Shown here piece by piece: positions 1 to 13,025 of a stretch of DNA of 64,000 nt. The notes below the pieces were generated by a model, which saw only the letters and a program-made list of their open reading frames with translations, was not told the origin of the DNA and made no database searches. The position numbers and the translations under genes were made by a program. The stretch's first letter is position 1; each line of letters begins with the position of its first letter. This DNA comes from Owenia fusiformis (lineage: Eukaryota > Annelida > Polychaeta > Sabellida > Oweniidae): positions 9,017,278 to 9,081,277 of the forward strand of contig CAIIXF020000008.1 of NCBI GenBank assembly GCA_903813345.2, read 5' to 3'.

Positions 1-721
1 CATTTTTAAATAGACCAAGTTTGTCAAGTTGTTTTTCTTAGCTTTGTTGTCACCAGCCCAATGACCAGACAGGACCATTTTTTGCTTAATAAATAACAAG
101 GCATTAACATGCAAAATGTCACCACCTGCCATTTGTTACAGATACCAACTGCTGAATGTCAAACACCAATCACAAAACACCAGTCACAATAAGTTGGAGG
201 CTACAGCAAAAATATTTCACCACTTCTGTTGATGACATGAATATGAAACATTAAATTAACTGCATATACCAGCATAAAGTTATTGCTAATTTCTGACATA
301 TTTTCTATTTATTTAGTTCAGCATGTGTTTTGTATGCCTATATAAACTGTAAATGATAAGATACATTTAATCAATAAAATCTTCATTGTTACATGTATAT
401 ACAACTACAGCACATGTACAGCTATAGGCATATGAAAAAATGTTTTCAGGTATTCATTTCTGGATAGCAATATACTGACACCTTAACATATTAAAAGCTG
501 AGTGATAGACGCATATTGAGGCATTAGCTGACGTTAAATATTTTTTTACAGGATTTATATATTCGTGAACAGGACAAGAAACGCTGAAATGGAAATGAGC
601 TTTTCTACACTCGCAATATGCTTGAGACCCCTTGACATCAATTAAATAAGGCAATCAATCAGGAGAGGCCGTCGTATCAAAATACAGTCTTGATTACTGA
701 TGATTCTTATATGTGTTTCAG
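1..721. other. Intron or upstream sequence of the stonin gene
   Basis: Apart from the family A element at 98-242, I see no exon here. A pyrimidine-rich acceptor (TGTGTTTCAG) ends it at 721, so the first recognised stonin exon is internal. An open frame on the minus strand at 454-654 has no recognisable features. Confidence 0.6.
98..242 (+). mobile_element. Dispersed short element, family A, copy 1
   Basis: Starts CAAGGCATTAACATGCAAAA, then TGTCACCACC, TTTGTTACAGA, a stretch of short ACACCA-type repeats, and GTTGGAG, and ends near a TGATGACAT. About ten related copies occur in this window in both orientations: 4661-4812, 5200-5387, 13947-14030, 14307-14427, 17955-18045, 44590-44700, about 57030-57085, ends of 58249-60030, and 61161-61265. 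The ends are short imperfect inverted repeats (ATGTCACCAC / GTGGTGACAT). I see no coding capacity. Confidence 0.75.
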
Positions 722-3700
722 ACCTAGAGCCACTTGCCGGGAAAGCTGAGGAGAAAAAGCCGAAGTTTATAGAACATAGAGAACCTACAAAGTCTAAAGG
801 AGTTCTCAAGAAACACATCTTTAAGAAGAAAAAGAAGAAAGTCGATCCAGATGAGGAGCTGAAGAATATTGCCACAACTTTAGGTAAGCTAATGAAACTG
901 CTCAGACCTGCTGATAGACATGCTTCCCTCCTCTAAGATTACCCCAAAGTAGTTTATTTAATGTGATATTCAAAAGGATTCGAGCCAAAGTTCTCATTTC
1001 CCAAAATAGTCGTCATTAAGATAGAAAGTAGGTCTTTTTTATTAAAAAGGCCTTTATTTTCAAAAAGGACCCAACTTTATTATGCGATATAATACCCCCT
1101 CCCCCTTCTGAGGGTAAATTAGATCCCTAATCCATTTAGATTTGATCACATCTGCTACTCAAGAAAAATATAATAAGTAGCATAATGCAACTTGTACCTT
1201 TAAAACAACCGTGACATTTTTCTACTGAATACTTTTGAAAGGAATAATTATAACATAGTGATTCTTGCGATTTACTGCTTGTGCCTTGTTTTCCGTGAGT
1301 ATCACCTAACAATACTAAACCCTTTACGAGACACGCTGATCTCATAATCCTAAGTACGCAGAGACATAAAAAGTTCATTATTGTCTGTGACTTCAGAAAT
1401 TGAGAAATGCCAATTAAATAAAGAGTTGTGTTCATTGCTATAATGAACTCCACTATTTATCTCTGGTTATGGGTTTATGTGTTTAGGAGGTTTATTTCTT
1501 TTCCTACTAAGATATATGTAATGCTGTTTCTCCTTCATTCGTATTGAGCAGAGAATATCACATTGAGTGGGGAAAATCATATTTGACTGTGTTCCCTGGT
1601 TCGTTGCCCGTTATACCATTTCAGATATGTTATTTATGGAATAAACAGGATATTTTGGTTTTAGAGTTATATTAAGCTTGGTTAATATGATATCAACACT
1701 CGTTATTCTCCCTCTGTCGATGTAATATTACACTTTTGTCAATACCATATTGTCAATAAATATCCTACATGTACATAATATATATGAAAACTGTATATTT
1801 AGTAAAGTCTGTTTATTGAAACACCTCTCTAATCTGAACACCTCTCAATGTGACCACTTTTGTTCGATCTCACATTGACTCACATAGTAAGAAACCTTGA
1901 AATGTAAACAACTGCCAGTCTGAACACTTATACCCAGTCTCAGTGGCATTCAGATTAGAAATGTTTTACTCTATATTAAATTGTTGATCTCATATATGAA
2001 CTTTTATCTTCCTGCAGGCCAGATCACCTCAGAGAAGCCGGATGAAGAATCTGAAGAATGGAAAGCCTTCCAGGAAATGCAGAACAGAATCTCTGGCTCT
2101 GTTCAGCTAGCTAAAGAAAAGGTTGAGGTTCTCAAATCAACTGAGAGTGAAATAAAAGAAGCTGTCGAAAAAACTCAAGATTACGTTGTGCCATCCTGGG
2201 AAGACTTTGATAGAGAGAAACGTGAGAACAAAGGGGAAGTGGAGGATATTAAAATACCAGAACTGCCCCCTATTGCCCCTCTCCCCATGATTAAAACAAT
2301 CCCAGAGCAGCCTAGAGGTCAACAGATGAAGGTGGAACCAACCAAGAAAATGCCACCTAAAAAACCTGATCCTCCGAAAGCTATGCCACCAAAGAAACCT
2401 GCACCACCTAAAGTAATTCCAAAAGTAGTCCCGGCTGATATCCAGGGGGATGAAGAGTTGAACCTGGAGCTACGCATTGTTGAAAGTGGTGATGAAGAAG
2501 AAAAGGTCAAAGAGGAAGATCCTTTTGATGATGAGTTCCTAAACTTATCTCAACGGTCTGTTCCAGATGAGGGCAATAAAGATGCATTCAGTCTCAGTGG
2601 CAGTGGGGGAGGTACTGATCTCCCAGGTGTCCATGCCCCTGTGAAAACAATGACCAGTCTTGAGAAGGAACTCCTAGGATTATCAGTTGAGGAACCAGTG
2701 GCAGATAATTCTGGGACTGCAAAGTCAACAGTTGATTCAATTGTTGATGACTTCCTTGGTATTTCAAGTACCACACAACCCCTACAACCCTCAAAACCAA
2801 TCATAGGGGATGATCTGTTTGGCCTCTCTCATAAAGAAAAGGTGGAAGCTGATCTTCAAGAAACAGCTCTTACCCCTGCTCTTCTCCCCCAACCAGCTGT
2901 CATCAACCCTATTCTGGCATCCCCTATTCATGTAGCAGACCCAGGGGATATATTCAGTAGCGCCAGTGATGCCACCCAGAAAGCAGCAGAACCAGGAGAT
3001 CTATTTGGGGAACCTTTAGAACCAACAAAAGTGGAATCCACGGTAGACCCCTTCACAGTTAATCTGGATAAGATACAGAAGGAACAAGAGCAGAAGGTTG
3101 AGGATGATTTTGACCCTAGAGCTCTGGATGATGATGACGAGTTGGACTTTGACCCAAGAAGTGAGAAGGATCTTCCCAAAGACCTGGCAGTGTCTACCAA
3201 ACCCACCGAGGCTGTATGGGGAGACTCAGCATCCGAAGAACCTGGAGAGTTCAAGGCACATTTATTAGGTAAGCTTTTACATTTTATATTGGTTTATGTT
3301 GTTTGTATTATATATAGGGGTTTGTTTTGTTTTCACATGTTACCAATTTGATAAGGAATGAATTATTATAAAGATGTACAGGTATATGTCTATAAGTTTT
3401 ATGCCTCTCTATTGGGGTAGTTAAATTATTTATGAACTATGTTTATAGGTTTATAAGGTGATTGCGATTTATAGGCATATTTTGCCTGTTAACATAAAAC
3501 ATTGTTAGATTAATCTACCATAACCTCTGGGACAATGTTGAACTACAAATAAGTGACTAGTGTTCAATATCTGTGTTGGCTTTTGAAATCTGTATAAACA
3601 TTAAACAAGGGTTGTATATTTTTATCGTACCTAACAAGAGGTACGATATTGTAGTCAGCTTAACGGGCGGCGGGCGGGCGGCGTCTCACTTTCAAGACTT

Positions 3701-6700
3701 GTCTACAGGTTTCCAGCCAAACCATTTGAGGGATTCATCTGAAATTTTCAGGGATGTTTTTACATATCAACATCAAGAACTGATTAGTTTTTGGGCATTC
3801 TGGGTAAATTTTAAGGTGGCCATTTTGGATTTTCCGTCCTAAAATCTTCACTTTCAAGACTTGTCTACAGGTTTTCAGCCAAACCATTTGAGGGATTCAT
3901 CTGAAATTTTCAGGGATGTTTCTACATATCAACGTCAAGAACTGATTAGTTTTTGGGCATTCTGGGTAAATTTTAAGGTGGCCATTTTGGATTTTCCGTC
4001 CTAAAATCTTTACTTTCAAGACTTGTCTACAGGTTTCCAGCCAAACCATTTGAGGGATTCATCTGAAATTTTCAGGGATGTTTCTACATATCAACGTCAA
4101 GAACTGATTAGTTTTTGGGGCATTCTTGGTAAATTTTAAGGTGGCCTTTTTGGATTTTCCGTCCTAAAATCTTCACTTTCAAGACTTGTCTACTGGTTTT
4201 CACCCAAACCATTTGAGGGATTCATCTGAAATTTTCAGGGATGTTTCTACATATCAACGTCAAGAACTGATTAGTTTTTGGGCATTCTGGGTAAATTTTA
4301 AGGTGGCCATTTTGGATTTTCCGTCCTAAAATCTTTACTTCCAAGACTTGTCTACAGGTTTCCAGCCAAACCATTTGAGGGATTCATCTGAAATTTTCAG
4401 GGATGTTTCTACATATCAACGTCAAGAACTGATTAGTTTTTGGGCATTCTGGGTTAATTTTAAGGTGGCCATTTTGGACTTTCCGTCCTAAAGTCTTCAC
4501 TTTCAAGACTTGTTACATATGTTACACAGTGATAAGTTCTAGAGCTGATTAACTTTTCTGCGGCCATCTTGCTTTCTTGGTCAACAAGACCACAATGCTG
4601 TGTTTTAGGTACGATATTGTTCACGTCTGTGCCTTGTTTGTTAATTGCAACCAAGTGGTGACATTTATGTCACTACGTACCACAAGTGGTGACATTTTGT
4701 TATAGTCTCCAACTTTCATGTTGATGGTGTTCAGAAGTCAGCGATTGGTGTTCAGCATTCAGCATCTGTAACAAATGACAGGTGGTGATGTTTTGCATGT
4801 ACATGCCTTGTGAGTCATTGTAATCATGGTCATGTTAATGTTATTCATACTTGCAGAATCTGAGAAAGCGATGGAACAGGCACAGCAAGCTGCTGAAGAG
4901 GCAGGGGCGTTGCTAGAGCAACCAAAGAGGAATCCCTTCCTTTCGGAAGACAGCGGATTCTCATCTAGTAATCCTTTCTCTGGTAGGTATCATACAATTA
5001 ACAACCGGTATGTTTTTTTGGAATTGTCGTAATTTAATTGTTAATCTCAAAGCTCATAATAATAGTTAATAGTTAATAGTTTTCTAGGAATTACAAGTTA
5101 TAGTTGAACGAAAATCAACCCAAGAGACACAAACTAATTGTAAATGTGTTATTTTTGCCTTATATACTTAATTCTATTGAGAGCTTTATTGTTATATCCC
5201 CACCAGAAGTAATGACATATTGTTATAGTCTCCAACCTTTTTTTGATGGTGTTTGGCATTCGTTGGTGTTTGGCATTCGTTGGTGTTTGGCATTCGTTGG
5301 TGTTTGGCATTTGGTTGCTAGTGTTTGGCAATCTGCCAAATGTGTAACAACAAGTAGGTGTTGACATTTTGCATGTTATTGCCTTGTTCATGTATTATAT
5401 TATTATTATGAGCTGGACAAACCTGCCATTGATTGTAATCTCACAATTCAACTTTAAATTCTTGTGTAACATTTTATAGCTAATACAGACATGGAGAGTA
5501 TGTTCCCTGACTCTGGCTTCAATGCAAGTGTGTCCAAGGCTAAAGAGCCAACCACTGGTGAGGTGGATCCCTTTCTCTGTCTCATGGGGAATAACGACAC
5601 TTCAAAACCTGCAGCAGATTTTGAAACAAGTTAGTAGAGAAGTATATGATTATCTAGTGACGCATTAAGTCTCTCCCCCCCCCCATTCTATTTTATATCT
5701 CTCTATAGTTTTTTTAAATATGTGATTTGATAGAGGATATAAATGTTGCATGTAATGTCACTCAAAGTTTCAAGGTCATTTCTTAGGTGACGAGAAATTT
5801 TGTCATTCTGTGCTAATAAAGAGGTTAAGAGAGAAAGGGAGGGGAGAGATAATCTATGTGTTATATCAAGTCTCCACTAGCCTCCACCCAATCCACAATA
5901 CCTATTTCCCCCTCAAGGGGATTGGGAAGGTAGTTAGCAACCATGTTATATAAAGATTGTCAGTGTACTTCTATTCTTACTTTTTTCTCTTATGATTAGA
6001 TATCACCATTATTACTCTGATATTAGTGTATGTAGCACATTGATAAAAATGATACTCTGGTTTTTGCCATATATCCCATACAATTCCATCCCTGGATTTT
6101 ATAAACTTGTCCAGTGTAATGTCCCTGTGTCAGACATTAATTAAAGGATTAAAAAAAGAAATACAACAAAAAGAGGAAAAATGAGTCGATACAAGAATGT
6201 TTTATCAACAAGCCTTCATTGAAAGAAAATATATGTTTTTGTCCAGGTATAACCTCTTTTTACACAATGTACTTTCAGTTGCAGAGGGAGATGATGCATT
6301 TGATCCATTCCAAACTATCACAGATGATGGTGAGCCACATATGCCAGGATTCAGCTCATTCAATGCTGATTCATTTGACCTTGGTATGAATGATACAAGC
6401 AAAGACACCGATAAGAACAAATCTGACAATGTTACTGCTCCAGTCAGTGATAATGTTGCACCTGTTGACAATCTCATAGACATTCCTGGCTTAGCCCCTG
6501 TTGTAAAGGACACTCCAAAATCAGCTGAACCATCTCCAACAACCATTCCCAAAGTTGATAATAAACCACATTCTAAAAAAGAAGAAGCTAAACAAGAAGA
6601 ACCTAAAAAGGAAGTTCAAAGTGTAGAAAAACAGGATAATAAATATGAAGTCAAAAAAGAACATATAATACCACGTCGTAGAACTGTAGCACCTCCTAGT

Positions 6701-9700
6701 CCTAAAATAATCAAACCTGAAATTATACCAGTTCCTAGGAAAAGGGCAAAGGACATTGATATCACTGCTCCAAAGGAAGTAACCATCAAACCACTTGACA
6801 CCACCACAGCTGAGGCTCTCCCAATTGCCCCTGCTCTTCCACCTCCTCCTACTCCTATTATTGAAGAGTACAGTACCAGTGATGACTCATCACCTGAAAA
6901 ATCCCCCAAAAAGTCATGTTCATTTGATGGCACGCCCAACCTGGAGTATGAAGCAATTGCGAAAGAGATTGAAGAAATTGATAAAGCAAAACCCGTAAAA
7001 GAACGACGCAACTCTGAAACATATGAAGATGATTATGACGAGCTGGAAAAACTTGAACCACTTCCTCCATACCATCCTAAGTTTGAAGGTGAAGGCTGGT
7101 CACTATTGATGAGAATTGGGAAGAAGAAGATGACAAAAGAGAGGGCATGGAGGCCATGTTTTGTGAGGCTCATAGAAAACCAAGGTCGCTTCACACTAAG
7201 AGTTTTCAACACTGAAGAAGAGAAACATCCACTACATGAAGTTCAGTTAGCTCCAAATTTTAACATGTCAGATGTGAAGCTACAATACTATGACGACTAT
7301 GGTAAAATCCATATATTCAAACTCTATTCTGTAACATATAAAGAAAGAGTGGGATTCAAGGCTGAGCGACTAGCCCCTTCTCAAATTAAAGCCAATTTTC
7401 AGACATTTAAAAAGGCTGTGATGAGACACCCAAAAACAACAGATTTGATTGATCACTCAAAGGTTAAAACTGAACTGTTTAAATTTGGCTGCAAAGATAG
7501 ACCAATGATATGTAGCTTAGTGCAAGAGATTGAAGATGCCCTAATGAAGGTTGTTGCGACACGTGGCAGCCCTCAGACTTATATAAAGGATGAGTGCAAT
7601 GCTGAAATCTGGGATGAGTATGAGGGAACTGTGGATAAATCAGGTCACATTGAAAATCAGAAAGGCCGTGTAAGAATCTTCTATAAGGCTTTCATAAATG
7701 ATCATCCCAAGGTGGAGCTTGGAATTAATGATAAACGACGTCGAGGAAAAGAAGTAGTCCGGCGTAAGGATATTGTTCCTGTTAAGACAGATGAGTGGAT
7801 ACGTATTGAAACCCCCGAGTTTCATAATTGCGTTGACATGAAAGAATGGAATGAGAATCAAATGATTATATTCACTCCCCTTGATGCCATAGAATCAGAA
7901 CTCATGAGATTCCGTGTTAGACCAAAACAAAACTTCCAACTTCCACTTCAAGTGCGTGTACAAATGGTCGTCAAAGAACGTCATGTTGAGATCCGCTCTG
8001 ATGTCATAGTCCCTGGGTATTTTAACATGAAGCGTAAACACAGCCAGGTTCCCTGTGAGGACATTATGATACGTTTCCCACTTCCAGAAGCTTGGATCTA
8101 CCTATTCCGCACAGAGAAACATTTCCGATACGGCACAGTGAAATCAATCCGAAAGAAACCTGGGAAAATAAAGGGACTAGATCGTCTGGCTCAAATGGCC
8201 CAGGGGCTGTTCAACTATGGGAGTATTATGGAAGTGTCTACAGGGCAGGCCAAGTATGAACACATCTATAGGTCTATTGTCTGGAGGATCAGTCGTCTTC
8301 CTGAGCTAAATCAAGGTATGTGTAAAAACCTCAATGAAATCCAATTCCAAACATCTGGCTATATACCTCCCAACTATCATCTATTTTGTATTTGTTTTTC
8401 TCACACCGCAGCTAATAACTAAATAGCACATGACATTTAGATATCTAGAAATTATTATCCCCAAGATAGCACTTAAGTAAGACTTTGCTTATTACACTGC
8501 TTGGCTAAGTAGATGAGGGAGCATCATTCGGTTGTGAACAATCAAGCGATTGTTTCATTTTATACATGATATATATTTCAATCTTGAATTAGTGATATGT
8601 TTGTTTATGGGCACCTATTGACAGATGTGAGACAGGTGAGGCAGAAACCTCACAAGCCTCACCAATATATTTATTCAACTGAAACTGTGAAAATGATGTT
8701 CAATAGTAGCATTTATCATTTTTACATTGCCTCACCTATTTTAATTTGTCTCGCCTATTTATTGTCCTGGCTACACGCATGTTATTTATATGCCTCTTTG
8801 TGTGGTGACTTGACATTGACATAGAATGAAACATTGCTACTTTTACTTTGATTTCCCAGCTTAAAAGCAGGATATCAATTCAATCATAATTCAATCTGCC
8901 CAAGGGGTCAGCTCAGTATACCTAGATTTTGAAGTAAAGTATTTCACAAAGCATAATGCACATTCTTGATGTAAAATATTGAGTATTCATATGACATCTT
9001 GAACATTAGTGTATTACTGGGCTTTGTTTTGCCCCTAATTGAAATTAACTTTAGGGAAAATATTTATATTTTGATCTCACCCCTATAGCAGACTTCAGAT
9101 CAATACTGTCTTGTCTTAGACTAGTTGAAGTAATTGAATTATCTAACATCTCCTCCATTATTTATATACTAACCAGATTTACAGGCACATACTCCATAAT
9201 CTAACCTAATGTAACCTTTGTTAGTTACCAACCTCCAGAGTATCTGGAAATGCTAAATGATCATTTCACAAATTATTTAAACTTTAGTACTATGCCTCTT
9301 ATATTACTTTATTGATTTTTATCAACACAATATCAAGTCCAAATCATCATATTGGTGAAATGAATCGTTTTTACCAGTCAAACAGATTTTGCAATTGCAT
9401 CATTGAAAGTTAAACTTGTCTCTTGGACGTATTAACCTTATGCCATACATGTACTGTAGCCCTTTCTTCATTTTAAGATGAACTTCTATTTTAAGGTTTG
9501 ATGAGCGAACCCCCCTGGCCAAAATTCATGCAGTTTTTCACCATTCTGAGCACTTTTTAAGTGATTTTGGCCATTTTTGGACCAAAATTGTCACAAGTGA
9601 ATCCTCCTGGAATTTTTCAAAAAGCAAACCCCCCTTGGCAAATCCTGGCTACGGGCCTGTTAAACGTCAATGACTGACATCAATCATGTCATATCATCAC

Positions 9701-10431
9701 TGATTGTTCAAACACACATTTGTTAATCATGTTTGCTAACAGAAACAAAATAGACAATTCAATTTTGTAAACATGCTTTGAACAAAATAATGTCACTTTC
9801 TGCTGTAACTGATAAACAATATGAAAATATATATGATATCATATGGTTATTTTAGCAATTAAAACATCACAACAGTGTGTAGTTTTCAGATAATAGATGG
9901 TGGAAATTAGTAATGAAATGAAAGTGGTAAGCAAAAGCAGTAATTATAGGATTTACTATAAACCACGTGTAACAACCTTAGTGGCGACATCTTTTTGATT
10001 GGTGCAACTTGAAGTGAGAGAATTACAAAACATTTTACCATAATTATAATAAACATATTTCTATGATTCCAGGAGCCTACAAGGAGCATATATTTATACT
10101 ACGCCTAGACCTAGGTCCTCATGATATAATGCCTGAGACTTATGAGCAATACGCAGAGGTGGAGTTCACCATGCCAAACACTACAGTATCTAAATGTGCT
10201 GTGCGCTCCATAGCAGTAGAAGGCCCAGATGATCCCCCAGAGAAGTGGGTCAACTATTTATCTAAATATGAATACAAGGTAGAGATTGAGTTTAAGACTG
10301 GGGACACTCCAGAAGATGTCCCTGCATATGCAATAACACCTACATCTCCCACTGAGAAAAAGGAGGTACCTGAATACCCAGAATACAACCCTGATGAGCC
10401 TGATGATTCTAGTAGCTCTGATGAAGATTAA
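722..10431 (+). CDS. STON2: Stonin family endocytic adaptor (stonin-2 / stoned B), 5'-partial
   Basis: Six exons join in one frame: 722-883, 2018-3268, 4857-4982, 5480-5629, 6279-8315 and 10073-10431 (stop TAA). About 1361 residues are in the window, and the first exon begins mid-codon, so the start lies upstream. All five introns are phase 1 with GT/AG ends. Stonins are clathrin adaptors that sort synaptotagmin through a C-terminal mu-homology domain and bind AP-2 and Eps15/intersectin through short N-terminal motifs. Visible: a WEDF motif at 2197-2208 (AP-2 ear type); a proline/lysine-rich stretch near 2345-2430; DPF and acidic LFG-like motifs through exon 2; two NPF motifs in exon 3 (4931-4939, 4970-4978); DPF in exons 4 and 5; a stonin-homology domain from about 7085; and the mu-homology domain from about 7600 through the last exon. 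The C-terminus is acidic and serine-rich. Vertebrate STON1 versus STON2 cannot be told apart here; many invertebrates have a single stonin. The family assignment is firm. Confidence 0.9.
884..2017 (+). other. Stonin intron
   Basis: GTAAGC donor, CCTGCAG acceptor, phase 1. It holds an AT-rich sequence and, at about 1820-1960, a degenerate repeat with GAACACCTCT motifs related to the MITE at 62623-62796. No exon was seen. Confidence 0.7.
3624..4615. mobile_element. Non-autonomous element with a core of five 162-bp tandem repeats
   Basis: A 9-bp stem hairpin (ATCGTACCT, 6-nt loop, AGGTACGAT) at 3624-3647 opens it, and AGGTACGATATTGT returns at 4607. Between them lies a GC-rich (CGGG)n patch at 3664-3683. 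Units then start at 3687, 3849, 4011, 4174 and 4336, with a partial sixth from 4498. Spacing is 162 bp (one 163), and units differ by a few bases. The layout (hairpin, short GC tract, 160-bp-class tandem core) recalls Helentron-derived elements such as the bivalve pearl family. That link is an inference. It lies in a stonin intron. Confidence 0.75.
4661..4812 (-). mobile_element. Dispersed short element, family A, copy 2
   Basis: Reverse orientation: GTGGTGACATTT, TATAGTCTCCAACTTT, CTGTAACAAATG, GGTGGTGATGTTTTGCATGT, GCCTTG. It ends only about 44 bp before stonin exon 4857-4982 and directly follows the 162-bp repeat element. Confidence 0.75.
5200..5387 (-). mobile_element. Dispersed short element, family A, copy 3, with internal 16-17 bp repeat
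   Basis: Same ends as copy 2. The middle is expanded by a tandem GGTGTTTGGCATTCGTT unit, four copies at about 5248-5315. It lies in the stonin intron between exons 4857-4982 and 5480-5629. Confidence 0.75.
5630..6278 (+). other. Stonin intron
   Basis: GTTAGT donor, CTTTCAG acceptor, phase 1. It contains a short C-run near 5675 and otherwise unremarkable AT-rich sequence. Confidence 0.7.
8316..10072 (+). other. Stonin intron with a small decayed repeat
   Basis: GTATGT donor and TTCCAG acceptor split the mu-homology domain. At about 9500-9660 is a repeat-like stretch (GCAAACCCCCCTTGGCAAAT, then GGCTACGGGCCTG). The GGCTACGGGCCTG end looks like the terminus of a DNA transposon, but no matching left end was found. 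The rest shows nothing I recognise. Confidence 0.55.
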
Positions 10432-11409
10432 AGGAAGGACTATGATACCCAGAATGCAATTGCAATGGTATATGTACATGTAGTCATAGATGAAAGGGAG
10501 ATAATAGGGTATCCAGAACTCTGATGAAGAAAGTACATATAGTCCTGGTTGAATTTCAACTCAGCAGCTTTAATAGAAATCAAATGAAGAACTATGATAT
10601 CTAGAATGCAATTGCAATGATGTATGTACAGTAGTTCTCATGGATGTAAAAGGAATAGGAAACCCAGAATTCTGAACTCTGAAGAAGAAAGTACATATAG
10701 TCCTGGTGGAATTTGCATACTACAATACAAACATGACTAATGAGACAATACTGGGTCTAGTGGAAGTAAAAGGAGGCACCATAACAGCCAGATTGCAATC
10801 CTATGGTTCTCAAAGTTCTGGTCATGATTGAAAGGTGGCACTTCAGTAGTATTAAAACAATAATGGCATAGTTCAATAGATGTCAGTGTTATGTAATGTA
10901 GAGCATGGATGAATGATTCCAGTGTAATACCTTGTGAGATATTATATAAAAGGTGCTCTTCATCTGTAAAATTGTAGAAATGTAAATATCTAGTGAGCCA
11001 ACAGTGCAATATGTATATCTATATCTAGTCAAATAACTGAATATTCTGATGTATTCTGGAAATATCCTTTCAAATGGTGACCCAAAACCATAGAAATGAT
11101 GTCTCATATTACCAAATGAAATGTTATTATCAAATGTCTGTTTTGTGAGAAAAATGATATACTCCGTTGTATTTAAAAATCTGAAATGTGGTCGTGAGAA
11201 TGATTTCATTACGAAATACATGTACATACATGTACTAAATAGTTGGGTAGAAGTATGTTGAGATACATCTTAAAAATTATTATAATCTCAGGATATGAAT
11301 GCCTTTGTGTATGAAAAGTATTTTGATTTAATGATCTTAGATTTATTTGGATGATATGTGCAGCTTGTTTTTGATGATAGGAAGACTTGTAATAAAGTCT
11401 GTATCTCAT
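10432..11409 (+). other. Stonin 3' UTR with candidate poly(A) signal at 11391
   Basis: No exon follows the stop at 10429-10431. Two imperfect direct repeats of about 120 bp (10435-10555 and 10580-10710; shared GAATGCAATTGCAATG and AAGTACATATAGTCCTGGT) come first. The first well-placed AATAAA is at 11391-11396, giving a 3' UTR of about 1 kb. Confidence 0.5.
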
Positions 11410-11414
11410 TGGCA

Positions 11415-12345
11415 CAGTAAGTGAAGGTCATTGTGATAATAGATGGCTTATTGTGACAATATGTGCAGCCTATTGTGACAATTGGTACAGCTTAGTGTGA
11501 CAATATGTGCAGCCTATTGTGACAATTGGTACAGCTTAGTGTGACAATATGTGCAGCCTATTGTGACAATTGGTACAGTTTAATGTGACAATATGTGCAG
11601 CCTATTATGACAATTGGTGCAGCTTATTGTGACAATATGTGCAGCCTATTGTGACAATTGGTACAGCTTAGTGTGACAATATGTGCAGCCTATTGTGACA
11701 ATTGGTACAGCTTAGTGTGACAATATGTGCAGCCTATTGTGACAATTGGTACAGTTTAATGTGACAATATGTGCAGCCTATTATGACAATTGGTACAGCT
11801 TAGTGTGACAATATGTGCAGCCTATTGTGACAATTGGTACAGCTTAGTGTAACAATATGTGCAGCCTATTGTGACAAATGGTGCAGCTTATTGTGACAAT
11901 ATGTGCAGCCTATTGTGACAATTGGTACAGCTTAGTATAATAATATGTGCAGCCTATTGTGACAATTGGTACAGCTTAGTGTGACAATAGGTGCATCTTA
12001 TTGTGACAATATGTGTAGCTTATTGTGACAATTGGTACAGCTTAGTGTGACAATAGGTGCATCTTATTGTGACAATATGTGTAGCTTATTTTGACAATTG
12101 GTACAGCTTTATATTGTGACAATAGGTGCAGCTTATTGTGACATTTGGTGCAGTTCATTGTGACAGTAGATGTAGCTCATTGTGACAATGATGGAGCTCA
12201 TTATGACAATGATGGAGCTCATAGTGACAATTGGAGCATCTTATTTTGACAATAGGTGTAGCTTATTGTGACATTTGGTGCAGCTCTTTGTGACAATTGG
12301 TGCAGCTTAGTGGATACGGCTCGCTCTTTGTGACAATTTTTGTAT
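11415..12345. repeat. 22-bp minisatellite arranged as 44-bp dimers
   Basis: About 40 units alternate between TGTGACAATATGTGCAGCCT and TGTGACAATTGGTACAGCTT types (22 bp each with the last two bases). Dimers are well preserved at 11450-12000 and decay towards the right edge. No reading frame runs through it. It begins just after the candidate stonin poly(A) signal, so it is either downstream of the gene or inside a longer 3' UTR. Confidence 0.9.
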
Positions 12346-12855
12346 TTTGTGTTGCCAATGTGAACACCATTGTAAACAGCTCTTTTTGTGCAGCTCATTG
12401 TAACAATTCTAATGAGTTTATTCTGTAGAATTCTGAAATCTAGCTCATTTTGAAGACATAGCAGTAGACACTATGCAGTTGAATTATAAGTTCAATGTAG
12501 AAAACTTTGTAGAACAAATGTTGTATATAATAGTGATACACCATCGATGACATGTGGAAATAGTGTATAAAACCATTGTGGTCAATAATAGTCTTATTGA
12601 ATGTAGTTCATATGTAAGAATTCATTTAGTGGTTCAGTATCTGAACCAGAGATGCAAGTGTGTTTTATACATTTACGTATGTATCCACCAATAGCAATAA
12701 GGTCATAATTTTTGATATGTTTTCATGTCATATTCCAGCTATCTAGTATAAGTTTAATGATGTGCAATTGGCCCAAAATTTTATTCAATGTTTTTTTTCA
12801 CATAAGATAAGGAAGGATTAAATCACGGTCTTTGCAAAAGCTTGCAGACACTTCA

Positions 12856-13025
12856 CCTTTGTTATTTCAATGGTTTACTAATTTAACCTAATATGTCACC
12901 TTTGTTATTTCAATGGTTTACTGATTTAACCTATGTCACCTTTGTTAATTTCAATAGTATACTGAGTTAACCTAATACACAACCTGTTAATTTCAATGGT
13001 ATTCTGAGTTTCCCTAATATGTCAC
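12856..13025. repeat. Four-copy ~43-bp tandem repeat
   Basis: Units begin TCACCTTTGTTA, continue TTTCAATGGT and end TTAACCTAATATG. They are about 40-43 bp long and increasingly divergent to the right. Confidence 0.75.

Noticed and set aside
3573-3842. 89-codon frame over the start of the 162-bp repeat array
   Set aside because: Lies in repeat DNA in an intron and does not persist through the later repeat units.
11415-12345. CRISPR-like appearance (regular short repeats)
   Set aside because: Repeats are contiguous 22-bp units with no unique spacers, in animal DNA. It is a minisatellite.
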